A program made the translations under genes and the position numbers. This document shows, piece after piece, positions 1-8,952 of a stretch of DNA of 64,000 nucleotides (its first letter is position 1; every line of letters begins with the position of its first letter). This stretch comes from Rummeliibacillus suwonensis (GTDB lineage Bacteria; Bacillota; Bacilli; Bacillales_A; Planococcaceae): NCBI RefSeq assembly GCF_007896435.1, contig NZ_VCBL01000001.1, positions 165,984 to 229,983 on the forward strand, read 5' to 3'. The notes under the pieces were generated by a model. That model was not told where the DNA came from. It saw nothing but the letters and a program-made list of their open reading frames with translations, and searched no databases.

Positions 1-1
1 A

Positions 2-3000
2 AATACAGCTACAAATGTAGGTAATCTAAAAGGTGTCACAGTAACGGATACGTATGTTACAGGAAATCTAACACTTGATGAAAGTAGTATTCAAGTAGAT
101 GGTCAGCCATTAGCAACATATGATTCAGGTGCAACTGTTACTAAAACAAAAGATGGAGCTGACAAAGAAATTGGATTTACGATTCAGTTTTCAGCAAGTA
201 AAGAAATCGAACCTAACACCGAGATTACTTATACAACAGGGTATAATCTTGTAGGAGCAGGTACAACACTTAAAAATAGTGCAGCGATTGATTATACAAC
301 AGCTAAAGATGTAACAAAAACAGATGTTTCAATTGGCTCATCTCAATATAATTTGACACCAGAAGCAGATACGGATGGGAATAAATCGGGTGTATACAAT
401 CCAAAAACGAAGGAAATTACATGGACTGTAAATGTCAATTACTACGCGAACTCGGTTACAAATCCTGTGTTAATAGATACAATTGATGGTGATCAAAACT
501 ATGTTGCTGGTAGCTTAAAAATATACGATGCTAGTGTTGATTCCAAAACAGGTGTTATTAGTCGAGGAAATGATGTAACTAGTGATTGGACACCTTCAGG
601 ATTTGAAGATACAAGTAAGGAATTTACTTTATCAAAAGCAGGTACCATTAATAGTGCTTACCAAATTGTATATAAGACAAAAGTAAACACAGATTTAATT
701 CACGCTGCATCTACGTATACGAATACAGCAAAATTTAAAGGGGATAATACGTCTCAAATAATACTAGATTCTACGCCAACAGGTTTAAATTATGGCGATG
801 AAGTAGTTGAAAAAGAATATACAGACCGTACGGGAAAGGTACAACATAATTGGAAAGTACTTATTAACCGTTCACAATCCAATTTAAATAACGTAAAAAT
901 AGAAGATAGTGCGACAGGTGATATGGCTCTTAAATTAGATTCATTTAAGTTGACAAGAACCGATTATACTGACGATGAACATCCTACTACTTCAAGCTCA
1001 ACAGATATTACGATTACACAACAAGCTACTGCTCCAACTAGTGTAGCTGAAGATACAGCGATTCTTGTACCAAACGAGGATGGTAAAAGCTTTTCATTAT
1101 ATTTAGGAGACATTACGCGTAGCTATACATTAACGTATTCTTCCAATTATACGGGAGATCCGAAAGCTGAGCTTAACTTTCCAACGAATACAGCAGAAAT
1201 TTCTGCAACAGATTTAAATGCATCTGTAAAAGAAAGTGGTTATACTTTAACAAAAGCTCAAATTGGCTATTCTACAGCATTAGCTTGGTTAAATTATCAA
1301 CCAAAACTCAAAATTCATAAAATTGCTGCTCAATCATCAAATGGTGTAGACGTGAAAGTTCAAGATTTAAGCGGCATTACTTTTAAATTATATGATGAAT
1401 TGAATAATCCTGTTGATACAGCCACAACGGATCTTAATGGTGAAGTAACGTTTACAAAAACACTTCCTGCAGGCTATTATTACTTAGCAGAAGAAAACCA
1501 ACTAGATGGATATAAAACATTTGGGGATGGTTACACAGGTGATGGATATGCAAGTGGATATGTAAGTAATCAAGATACTTCGACTCCATTAACCAAAAAC
1601 ATTAATGGAAAATCGGCTATTCGTGTAGCGATTTCAGGGGATACTGTTAATCCATTGATTCCTAATCAAGTTGATTTAACTGTTAAGAACTATTTACAAA
1701 CACCTACAGGCTGTTCAACAACCTTCATCAACAAAGATGGAGAAACAGTTCTTCAAGGTTCAGAGTATAAAATAACTGATAAAAATGGAAACACAGTAGT
1801 TGAAAATATCAAAGCGGGTAGTGATGGTAAGATTGTAACACCACAATTACCAGCCGGAGACTACACATTAGTTCAAACAAAACTTCCAGATGGTGGCTAT
1901 GATACTTTTGCTAAACCTACAGACTTTAAAGTAACTGAAGGAAGTTGTGTAACAGATATCGTTGTTAAAAACTCAAAACTATGTAACACAGTGACGGTGA
2001 ATTTCAATGCTGTTGATCCAAGTGATATGGCAGGATTCCGGAACGGCTCTAAACTCAAAGTAGTGGATAGTAATGGCGATATAGCAAAAGATAAAGATAA
2101 TAATGAGTTAAAAGATTTAACACTTGATTCAGACAATAAACTAACATTTAATAAGCTTCCAGATGGTGAATACAAGATTATTCAAACAGATACACCGAAT
2201 GGCTATGTCAAGATTGATGATATTTCATTCAACACAACTGATTTTGATGATGCATGTCAAAAAATAATACCCGTTACAATTGAAAAATGCGACACCTTCG
2301 CCAATTTCGAAGTAGTCGGTGCAACAGGTCAACAAGCCACAGATTTGGCAAACCAAGCTGAATTTAAAGTAGTTGATTCAAATGGTGATGATGTAGCAGG
2401 GGCAACAGGTATTAAAGTGGTTGATGGAAAAGTAAATGTTCCCGACTTAAGCCCAGGTACTTATAAACTAATACAAACAAAAGCACCAGCTGGATATTAT
2501 GCTGCAAGTCCTCAAGAATTTGTTGTGTCAACAGATACTTGTACTTCATTAATTCCAGTGAAAAACTACCCAATCCCACCAACACCGACTTGTCCGATCG
2601 AATTCAACGTAGTGGATTCAAAAACGAACAATGGTATTGGAAATGCTACATTCGAGATAAAACAAAATGGTGTGACCGTTGCGACTGTAACAAGTGATGC
2701 GTCTGGGAAGGTTTCATTGCCCACATTGACAGTTGGCGATTATCAACTTGTTCAAACATCATCGAAAGTTGGTTATGAATATAGCAAAGAGCCGATTTCA
2801 TTCTCAGTGAAAAATGATAACGGAACATGTACTGTAACGATCTCAACGGTGAAAAATGATCCAAAAACATGTCCTGTAGATATTACAGTGATCGATGCAG
2901 ATGTTACGAATATCAAGGTAGCAGGTGCGACATTTACCATTAAAGATAAAGATGGAAAAGTCGTTGCTGAAAATGTGACTTCTGATAAAGATGGAAAAAT

Positions 3001-3832
3001 CATTGTAAAAGGGCTTGTAGCAGGTGATTATACATTAGTACAAACTTCTGTACCAAATGGTTATGAGAAATCTGCGGATGTTTCATTCACTGTGAAAACA
3101 AAAGAAGATGGTACATGTGAAAACACAGTAGTGGTTGTTAAAAATGTACCAAAACAATGTGATGTTGTCTTTATCAATAAAGATGAAGAAACAGGAAAAG
3201 TTGTCAAAGGTTCTTCTACTTTTGTTGTAAAAGATCAAGATGGCAAAACAGTGACTACTGTGACTTCAGATAGTAACGGTAAAATTACGGTTGCTCATCT
3301 AAAACCAGGTACTTACGAATTAGTTCAACAAAAAGCGCCATCGGGTTATGAAGAACAGTCAGGAACGATCACATTTACTGTGAAAAAAGGCGAATGTGGT
3401 CCAAATATCGTCATTGATAATGTGAAAGTGGATGAGCCGAAAGATCCTAAAAATGATAACAACAAAGGAAATGGCAAAACACCAAACAAAAACAAGGACG
3501 AAGACACAACATCTCCTAACAATAACAAAGCATCAAAAAGCGGCAACAATAGTGCTACTTTCAAAGTAACAGATAAAGACCATGCTCATAAATATAAAGA
3601 TGATGTCTATAAATTGGTTGACGAAAACGGTAAAACCATTGCAAGTGGTTTGAAAGTCAACAAAGATGGCAACATCGTGGTGGAAGGACTTCCTGATGGT
3701 GATTATCACTTAGTAAAATTACCTCAAACAGGAGTTCAAAACTCTTTATATGCAAGCTTAATGGGACTTGTATTAGTTCTTTTAGGTGGTTACGCTATTT
3801 ATCGAGGTCGCCGTAAAAAGAGTATAATGTAA
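2..3832 (+). CDS. LPXTG-anchored surface protein with CnaB/SpaA-like repeats (5' end outside window)
   Basis: The frame is open from the first bases of the window with no stop, so the N-terminus and signal peptide lie upstream. The visible part starts with adhesin-like beta-rich modules, then has about seven transthyretin/CnaB-like modules of roughly 85-100 residues (recognisable by LPAGDYTLVQT-type strands), a low-complexity Asn/Lys/Pro linker near base 3430-3540, and a last partial module. The C-terminus has LPQTG (bases 3719-3733), a hydrophobic stretch and an RRKK tail, the sortase A sorting signal. Modules two to seven each carry a Cys at the first strand and another near the last strand, which is unusual for Gram-positive wall proteins and suggests a disulfide in each module. 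It is probably an adhesin or pilus-like stalk at the cell surface; its ligand cannot be told. A terminator follows directly. Confidence 0.9.
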   Translation, partial: NTATNVGNLKGVTVTDTYVTGNLTLDESSIQVDGQPLATYDSGATVTKTKDGADKEIGFTIQFSASKEIEPNTEITYTTGYNLVGAGTTLKNSAAIDYTTAKDVTKTDVSIGSSQYNLTPEADTDGNKSGVYNPKTKEITWTVNVNYYANSVTNPVLIDTIDGDQNYVAGSLKIYDASVDSKTGVISRGNDVTSDWTPSGFEDTSKEFTLSKAGTINSAYQIVYKTKVNTDLIHAASTYTNTAKFKGDNTSQIILDSTPTGLNYGDEVVEKEYTDRTGKVQHNWKVLINRSQSNLNNVKIEDSATGDMALKLDSFKLTRTDYTDDEHPTTSSSTDITITQQATAPTSVAEDTAILVPNEDGKSFSLYLGDITRSYTLTYSSNYTGDPKAELNFPTNTAEISATDLNASVKESGYTLTKAQIGYSTALAWLNYQPKLKIHKIAAQSSNGVDVKVQDLSGITFKLYDELNNPVDTATTDLNGEVTFTKTLPAGYYYLAEENQLDGYKTFGDGYTGDGYASGYVSNQDTSTPLTKNINGKSAIRVAISGDTVNPLIPNQVDLTVKNYLQTPTGCSTTFINKDGETVLQGSEYKITDKNGNTVVENIKAGSDGKIVTPQLPAGDYTLVQTKLPDGGYDTFAKPTDFKVTEGSCVTDIVVKNSKLCNTVTVNFNAVDPSDMAGFRNGSKLKVVDSNGDIAKDKDNNELKDLTLDSDNKLTFNKLPDGEYKIIQTDTPNGYVKIDDISFNTTDFDDACQKIIPVTIEKCDTFANFEVVGATGQQATDLANQAEFKVVDSNGDDVAGATGIKVVDGKVNVPDLSPGTYKLIQTKAPAGYYAASPQEFVVSTDTCTSLIPVKNYPIPPTPTCPIEFNVVDSKTNNGIGNATFEIKQNGVTVATVTSDASGKVSLPTLTVGDYQLVQTSSKVGYEYSKEPISFSVKNDNGTCTVTISTVKNDPKTCPVDITVIDADVTNIKVAGATFTIKDKDGKVVAENVTSDKDGKIIVKGLVAGDYTLVQTSVPNGYEKSADVSFTVKTKEDGTCENTVVVVKNVPKQCDVVFINKDEETGKVVKGSSTFVVKDQDGKTVTTVTSDSNGKITVAHLKPGTYELVQQKAPSGYEEQSGTITFTVKKGECGPNIVIDNVKVDEPKDPKNDNNKGNGKTPNKNKDEDTTSPNNNKASKSGNNSATFKVTDKDHAHKYKDDVYKLVDENGKTIASGLKVNKDGNIVVEGLPDGDYHLVKLPQTGVQNSLYASLMGLVLVLLGGYAIYRGRRKKSIM

Positions 3833-3837
3833 TTTCG

Positions 3838-3870
3838 AAGCGGTTCCCCTTTGGGAGAGCCGCTTTTTTC
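3838..3870 (+). terminator. Terminator of the surface protein gene
   Basis: A GC-rich stem with arms starting AGCGG and ending CCGCT is followed by a run of six T, six bases after the stop codon. Confidence 0.85.
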
Positions 3871-3923
3871 ATTTTAGAAGAAAAAAGACCGATTTCTTGA
3901 AATTCATAGTGCTTGAAATTATT

Positions 3924-4217
3924 CATCTACGGAAGGAGAAGTTCTATCCATGGAAAGAGGTAGTCCATCCACGGAAGGAAGGGTTCCATCCACGGGAGAA
4001 GAGACCCAATCCACGGAAGGAGGGGTTCCATCCACGGAAGAAGAGACCCAATCCACGGAAGGAGGGGTTCCATCCACGGAAGAAGAGACCCAATCCACGG
4101 AAGGAGGGGTTCCATCCACGGAAGAAGAGACCCAATCCACGGAAAACGCCTTCCAATCCATGGAAGACCCTATTCAATCCACGAAACAACAAATTGTATC
4201 CACGTTTAAAACTATTT
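3924..4217. repeat. 21-bp tandem repeat array, ATCCACGGA core, 14 units
   Basis: Fourteen consecutive 21-bp units share the core ATCCACGGA. In the middle, units of two alternating types give a 42-bp higher-order period; the edge units are more divergent. Because 21 is a multiple of three, several frames stay open and give repetitive, protein-like strings, but nothing supports translation. A second array with the same core lies at 40064-40310, where it is read in a different frame. From 4218 to 4406 I see no feature. Confidence 0.85.
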
Positions 4218-4406
4218 ACGTCTTCCTTTCCATCTCCTTCCTCTCTTTTATACCTTCTCTCCTTTTCTTCTCCCATAACCAATCTAAAAGAACTCACTCG
4301 ATTTTCTTCTAAAGATTGTTCCATGCAACTGTCAAAACCAATGATCATTTTAACTATCCAAAATAACTTTTCATATAAAACTCTGTACAAAAAGCCTTTC
4401 ACGCAG

Positions 4407-4457
4407 AAAAAAACGACAAGACTCTTCTGAATAAACGAGTCTTGCCGTTTTGTTTTT
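4407..4457 (-). terminator. clpP: Terminator downstream of clpP
   Basis: The arms CAAGACTC and GAGTCTTG are flanked by A-rich and T-rich runs, so it could work in both directions. It lies just past the clpP stop codon. Confidence 0.85.
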
Positions 4458-4470
4458 GAAAATGCCTATC

Positions 4471-5064
4471 TTATTTTTTTAATTCATTGCGATCCATGAT
4501 GTGGTCGATTAGGCCGTATTCTTTTGCTTGTTCAGCAGTCATGTAGTTATCACGGTCTGTGTCGCGAGCGATGACTTCAATTGGTTGGCCTGTGCGTTCA
4601 GCAAGGATGCCGTTTAATTTTTCACGTGTTTTTAAAATATGTTTTGCAGCAATTTCGATTTCTGTTGCTTGACCTTGTGCGCCGCCTAGAGGTTGGTGAA
4701 TCATGACTTCGCAGTTTGGTAATGCATAACGTTTACCCTTTGTGCCTGCTGTAAGAAGGAATGAACCCATTGATGCGCACATACCCATACCAACTGTTTG
4801 GATGTCTGGTTTGATGAATTGCATGGTATCATAGATAGCCATACCAGCTGTTACGCTACCACCAGGAGAGTTGATGTAAAGGTAGATGTCTTTTTCTGGA
4901 TCTTCAGCTTCTAGGAATAATAATTGAGATACAACAGCGTTTGCTACGTTGTCATCAATGGCACTGCCAAGCATGATGATGCGGTCTTTCAATAAACGTG
5001 AGTAAATATCATAGGCACGTTCACCGCGATTTGTTTGCTCAATAACTGTAGGGATTAAATTCAT
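4471..5064 (-). CDS. clpP: ATP-dependent Clp protease proteolytic subunit ClpP
   Basis: A serine peptidase of 197 aa, the usual ClpP length, which forms the tetradecameric cytoplasmic chamber that degrades unfolded and regulatory proteins delivered by ClpC, ClpX or ClpE. The catalytic triad is visible: Ser98 in GMCASMGS, His123 in MIHQPLGG and Asp172. The ATG is preceded by GAGGAGG at good spacing. The gene stands alone between a CtsR-box promoter and its own terminator, as in other Bacillales. Nothing is unusual. Confidence 0.98.
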   Translation of the reverse strand: MNLIPTVIEQTNRGERAYDIYSRLLKDRIIMLGSAIDDNVANAVVSQLLFLEAEDPEKDIYLYINSPGGSVTAGMAIYDTMQFIKPDIQTVGMGMCASMGSFLLTAGTKGKRYALPNCEVMIHQPLGGAQGQATEIEIAAKHILKTREKLNGILAERTGQPIEVIARDTDRDNYMTAEQAKEYGLIDHIMDRNELKK

Positions 5065-5140
5065 GTAAATAGCCTCCTCAAATTAATAAGGTAATTTCGT
5101 GTTCATACGCTGAAAGTTTATCTATCTCAGCTGTAACTTT

Positions 5141-5171
5141 ATCATACACATAATGGTCAATAAAGGTCAAA
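5141..5171 (-). promoter_or_regulatory. clpP: clpP promoter with CtsR operator
   Basis: A direct heptad repeat GGTCAAT-AAA-GGTCAAA (5155-5171) fits the CtsR box. On the minus strand it overlaps a -35 TTGACC (5165-5170), with an 18-nt spacer to -10 TATGAT (5141-5146) preceded by TG. Known CtsR biology predicts heat- and stress-inducible clpP expression. Confidence 0.85.
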
Positions 5172-5246
5172 TATTACGATTGTTTTTTTCTCTTATTGAA
5201 TTGTTCCCATTTAATTTGTATAATAGATAAGTCGCAAATACTTTTT

Positions 5247-5318
5247 GCCTCCGTAGTTTAATGGATAAAACATAAGATTCCGGTTCTTAGGCTGGGGGTT
5301 CGATTCCCTCCGGGGGCA
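5247..5318 (+). tRNA. tRNA-Arg (anticodon CCG)
   Basis: A cloverleaf can be drawn: acceptor GCCTCCG/CGGGGGC, anticodon stem TAAGA/TCTTA with loop TTCCGGT (anticodon CCG, reading CGG), and a T arm with TTCGATT. CCA is not encoded. It stands alone with no other tRNA next to it. Confidence 0.93.
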
Positions 5319-5957
5319 TACATAAAATTGACTACAAGCTTCGATACACAAGTATTTATAGGTATCAAGGAGAAAACAACGGAGCATAGAACTCCTCTAA
5401 ATAATCTCCAAAATTTGCCTATATTATTCGCCTTCTCAAAAAAAGTGAGTTTAACAAAATTCACTGACATGAGGAGGTTTTATTTTTACTATAAAAAATG
5501 GGGAAGATCTACTTAGTATAGACACAAAAATCCCACATTTATTTAACTAAAATATCCAAAAAAGTAACAACGTATTGATTAGAGAGGATGTGCTGATTGT
5601 TATGAAAGATGCGGATAAATGGATATCGCGAATGTATCCATTAACGGTATACGCTGAACATCTTCTAATTAGAATTATTAGTATTAAATATCTTAGCAAG
5701 GATGGAAAGAGTGAGAAGAAAAGTATGATTTTGATTATATAGTTAACGTATATTGAAATTTTAGAATCAGTAAAGGAACAAAGAAAGAAGAAAAGTAGTA
5801 TCATTAATCTTAAGCGATAAATATGTTAATTAGATAGAGAGACTTTATTAAACTCTCTATAAAAGATTATCAACCTATTCATCATGAAAATATTTACAAC
5901 CGGTTGGTTATATAGTATAATAATAAATGGAAACAACAGCATATTTTACTGGTAAAA
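5319..5957. other. AT-rich intergenic region without a recognisable gene
   Basis: Only short open frames without convincing start sites are present. A gene remnant or integration scar beside the tRNA is possible, but I see no second copy of the tRNA 3' end. Confidence 0.5.
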
Positions 5958-6004
5958 AAGAGTGAGAACATGTATTTCGCCACATGCTCTCTCTCTTTTT
6001 TTGA
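5958..6004 (+). terminator. Hairpin with T-run
   Basis: An imperfect stem (AGAGTGAGAACATGT against ACATGCTCTCTCTCT) is followed by a T-run. No clear gene lies upstream on this strand other than the distant tRNA. Confidence 0.55.
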
Positions 6005-6018
6005 AGGAAAAAGCAACG

Positions 6019-6298
6019 ATGTTTTTACAAATGGATAATTGCATTAAAAACGATTTCTCCCAAAAAAATCCCCTATTAACTAACCATATCAATTTCATAA
6101 ACTATTTTCATCCAGATCCCGCGTGATGAAATGGATCATTTACATAAACTATTTTCATCCAGATCCCGCGTGATGAAATGGATCATTTACATAAACTATT
6201 TTCATTCAGATTCGCATGATGAAACGGACTCATCTACATAAATTATTGTATTAAGACCGCCAAAAACCCCTCAAGTCAATATGTTTTTACGAATGGAT
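6019..6298. repeat. 18-bp direct repeats flanking a 47-bp tandem array
   Basis: The 18-mer ATGTTTTTACAAATGGAT at 6019-6036 recurs with one mismatch at 6281-6298. The three 47-bp repeats lie between the two copies. Confidence 0.7.
6096..6236. repeat. Three 47-bp tandem repeats with an internal dyad
   Basis: Units start at 6096, 6143 and 6190. The first two are nearly identical and the third has diverged. Each unit contains TTTCATC and GATGAAA as inverted arms around a ~12-nt loop, so each could form a hairpin or a protein-binding dyad. The block lies 140 bp before the germinant-receptor operon. Confidence 0.85.
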
Positions 6299-6376
6299 TG
6301 TTTTCATTATTTACTTATATTATCCTAAATTTTTGTCAAAACTCACCTTATCAACAAATGTTAGAGGGTTTTTATA

Positions 6377-7516
6377 ATGAAGAGTACTGGATCCATTAGT
6401 ATACTGCACACCCTATTATTGGTGATGACGTTCATTGGCTTAAAAAATCATGTAACCATTATTCCATCCATTATAAAGGCGGCTGGAAGAGATGGTTGGG
6501 CATCGGTTTTAGCTGGAATGTTTGCATCATTTATATGGTTGTTTCTTTTGGTTTATGTCCATAATAAATCTAAACAGCAGCCTTTAAATGATTGGTTAAA
6601 GCAAAAAATAGGAAAAGTTGGATCTTCTATCATTTTGTATATTACGGCTTTTTATTTAATCCTTTTGGCTGCGTTCACGATGAGAGAAACGTTACTTTGG
6701 ATATCTTCCACTTTTTTACCGAAGACACCAATGATTTTTTTGTTAATCGTTTATGTCATACTTACTTTTTATCTTGCTACTTCAGGCGTGGAAACCATTG
6801 CAATCGTTAACACATTTGTTTTATTTGCCGTTATCATTTTTGGCTTTTTTGTTTCATTTGTCAATATAAAGATGAAAGATTATGAATTACTATTACCCAT
6901 GTTTGAACATGGATTTAAACCGGTCCTTAAAGGAATGATCTATCCCACTTCTGGTTTTATTGAATTACTAATCCTACTTTTTCTTCAGCATCATATCAAA
7001 GAACGTATGAAATGGTATCATTTTGCAATGATGCTAGTTATACTAGTGGGATTAACAGCGGGCCCGCTTATTGGTGCGATCACAGAGTTTGGTCCAGTTG
7101 AAGCAGCAAAGCAAAGATATCCAGCGTATGAAGAATGGGGTCTAGCAACAATTGGGCGTTTTATCGAACATATCGATTTCTTCTCTATTTACCAATGGTT
7201 AACGGGGACATTTATAAGAGTAGGATTTCTTCTATATATTTGTTCAGATATTTTGAATATGTCTGAAGATAAAAAACAAGTTTGGACTAAGCTTGCACCA
7301 CCATTCATGATTGTGTGCTTATCGTTAGTTCTTTTAAAAGATAATATTTTTCAAAAATGGAATGAGCATTATTTCTTGATCAGTACGGTTCTCTTCTTTC
7401 TCTTTCTATCTGTGTTCTTTGCAGTTGTTGCATGGATGCCAGAAAAATCATCTTCAAAAGATAAAAATGATAAGAAAAGTGGTGAACAGCCATCGAGCCA
7501 AACAAAAAGTCAATAA
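6377..7516 (+). CDS. GerB-family spore germinant receptor permease subunit
   Basis: An integral membrane protein of 379 aa with about ten hydrophobic segments, related to GerAB/GerKB and the amino-acid permease superfamily. In the inner spore membrane this subunit is thought to sense the germinant together with the A and C subunits. It has a polar Ser/Lys-rich C-terminal tail. The ATG follows a GAGGG-type ribosome binding site. It is the first gene of a B-A-C operon: the A subunit starts 8 bp after its stop. The germinant cannot be inferred. Its length and hydrophobic pattern are typical. Confidence 0.9.
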   Translation: MKSTGSISILHTLLLVMTFIGLKNHVTIIPSIIKAAGRDGWASVLAGMFASFIWLFLLVYVHNKSKQQPLNDWLKQKIGKVGSSIILYITAFYLILLAAFTMRETLLWISSTFLPKTPMIFLLIVYVILTFYLATSGVETIAIVNTFVLFAVIIFGFFVSFVNIKMKDYELLLPMFEHGFKPVLKGMIYPTSGFIELLILLFLQHHIKERMKWYHFAMMLVILVGLTAGPLIGAITEFGPVEAAKQRYPAYEEWGLATIGRFIEHIDFFSIYQWLTGTFIRVGFLLYICSDILNMSEDKKQVWTKLAPPFMIVCLSLVLLKDNIFQKWNEHYFLISTVLFFLFLSVFFAVVAWMPEKSSSKDKNDKKSGEQPSSQTKSQ

Positions 7517-7524
7517 ATCTGAGT

Positions 7525-8952
7525 GTGTTACAGGATTTGTTTAAGAATTCTGCAGATGTAAAATTTCAAAAGTATACATTTCAAGAACAGACAATACATC
7601 TGATCTTGTGTGAAGGAATGATCGATCAGCAGCTATTAAATGAAGTGATTGTCCCACGTGTTGGTTTTTTATGTAGTCATTTGGTCGATGAACCATTAGA
7701 AGAACAAATCATATCAAGGTTATATGTTCCAGACTTAAAAAAAGTAAATGAGGAAGAGGAGGCCATTTCACTTGTATATACAGGTTCTGTCCTGCTCTAT
7801 TTTGAAGAAGCAGCATTGCTCTTTTCAAGTAATATCGAAAAAAAGCCGAATCGTACGCCTGAGGAAACACGTACAGAAATTACTGTCAAAGGGCCAAGAG
7901 ATAATTTTATTGAAGATGTATCAATCAATATTGCTTTATTGCGTAAGCGTTTGCCAACTAATTCGTTGAGTGTGGAGAAATTTGAAGTAGGGAAACGCTC
8001 CAAAACGAAAGTGGCTCTTCTTTATTTTGAAGATGTTGCGAATAAAGAAATTTTAAATGGCATAAGGGAACAGATAAAAAAAGTGGATACAGACACTGTA
8101 TTTAGTGGTGATGTATTTATGGAAAATATCAATAAGAGTGCTGTTCTTTTTCCACGCCATGAATATACAGGGAGACCAGATAATACGGTTCAGGCTCTGT
8201 CTAGAGGACGTTTTGTTATATTTGTCGATGGTATTTCCTATGCCATTGTTTTACCTGTTAATTTATTCTTATTATTAAAGACAAGCGAAGATAATGAATA
8301 TCCCCCATTATTCGGTTCAATCGAACGTATAATGCGAATATTCGGCACATTAGTTGCTACGTTTCTACCTGCTTTTTGGCTTTCTTTAACCACTTTTCAT
8401 CAAAATCAGATACCTTTTCAATTACTAGCCACTGTTGTACAAGCGAATACAGGACTCCCTTTGCCGACAGCACTTGAGATGTTTTTGATGCTTGGGATGT
8501 TTGAATTATTCCGTGAAGCGGGATTACGGCTTCCAACCGTACTAGGTGGAACGATCGGTGTAGTAGGTGGACTGATTATCGGAGATGCAGTTATTCGAGG
8601 GGGGATGACAAGTGCCACAATGGTCGTCATTATGGCTACTTCCACTATTGCATCATTTACATTAGTCAATCAATCCATTGTAACGGCTGTCAGTGTATTG
8701 CGTGTTTTTTCGATTATACTTTCTACATTTTTTGGACTATTCGGTTTTTTTACATCCGTATTTTTTATAATCATTTATTTATCAAAAATACGTATATTCG
8801 GTGTTCCTTACATGAATATAGCAACAGAATTGAATTGGGCAACCATAGCAAAATCGCTATTCCGATTGCCGGCCAAAAAATATTCTAAACGTCCAAGTAT
8901 GTTAAAGACGCAAGATGATACAAGACGTAAAGAGGTTAAAAAAGATGAATAA
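7525..8952 (+). CDS. GerA-family spore germinant receptor subunit A
   Basis: A 475-aa protein with a soluble N-terminal half (about residues 1-225) and a C-terminal half holding several membrane segments, the layout of GerAA/GerKA. The conserved SVEKFEVGKRSKTKVALLY-type strand and the PVNLFLLLK segment at the start of the membrane half are visible. The start is a GTG 8 bp after the permease stop, with a weak ribosome binding site, so translational coupling is likely. The 3' end overlaps the start of the C subunit by 8 bp. It acts in the spore inner membrane as part of a three-subunit receptor. Confidence 0.92.
   Translation: MLQDLFKNSADVKFQKYTFQEQTIHLILCEGMIDQQLLNEVIVPRVGFLCSHLVDEPLEEQIISRLYVPDLKKVNEEEEAISLVYTGSVLLYFEEAALLFSSNIEKKPNRTPEETRTEITVKGPRDNFIEDVSINIALLRKRLPTNSLSVEKFEVGKRSKTKVALLYFEDVANKEILNGIREQIKKVDTDTVFSGDVFMENINKSAVLFPRHEYTGRPDNTVQALSRGRFVIFVDGISYAIVLPVNLFLLLKTSEDNEYPPLFGSIERIMRIFGTLVATFLPAFWLSLTTFHQNQIPFQLLATVVQANTGLPLPTALEMFLMLGMFELFREAGLRLPTVLGGTIGVVGGLIIGDAVIRGGMTSATMVVIMATSTIASFTLVNQSIVTAVSVLRVFSIILSTFFGLFGFFTSVFFIIIYLSKIRIFGVPYMNIATELNWATIAKSLFRLPAKKYSKRPSMLKTQDDTRRKEVKKDE

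Noticed and set aside
3897..4430. Repetitive protein-like frames across the 21-bp array
   Set aside because: A 21-bp period keeps several frames open on both strands; there is no ribosome binding site, and the related array at 40064 uses another frame with a 22-bp step.
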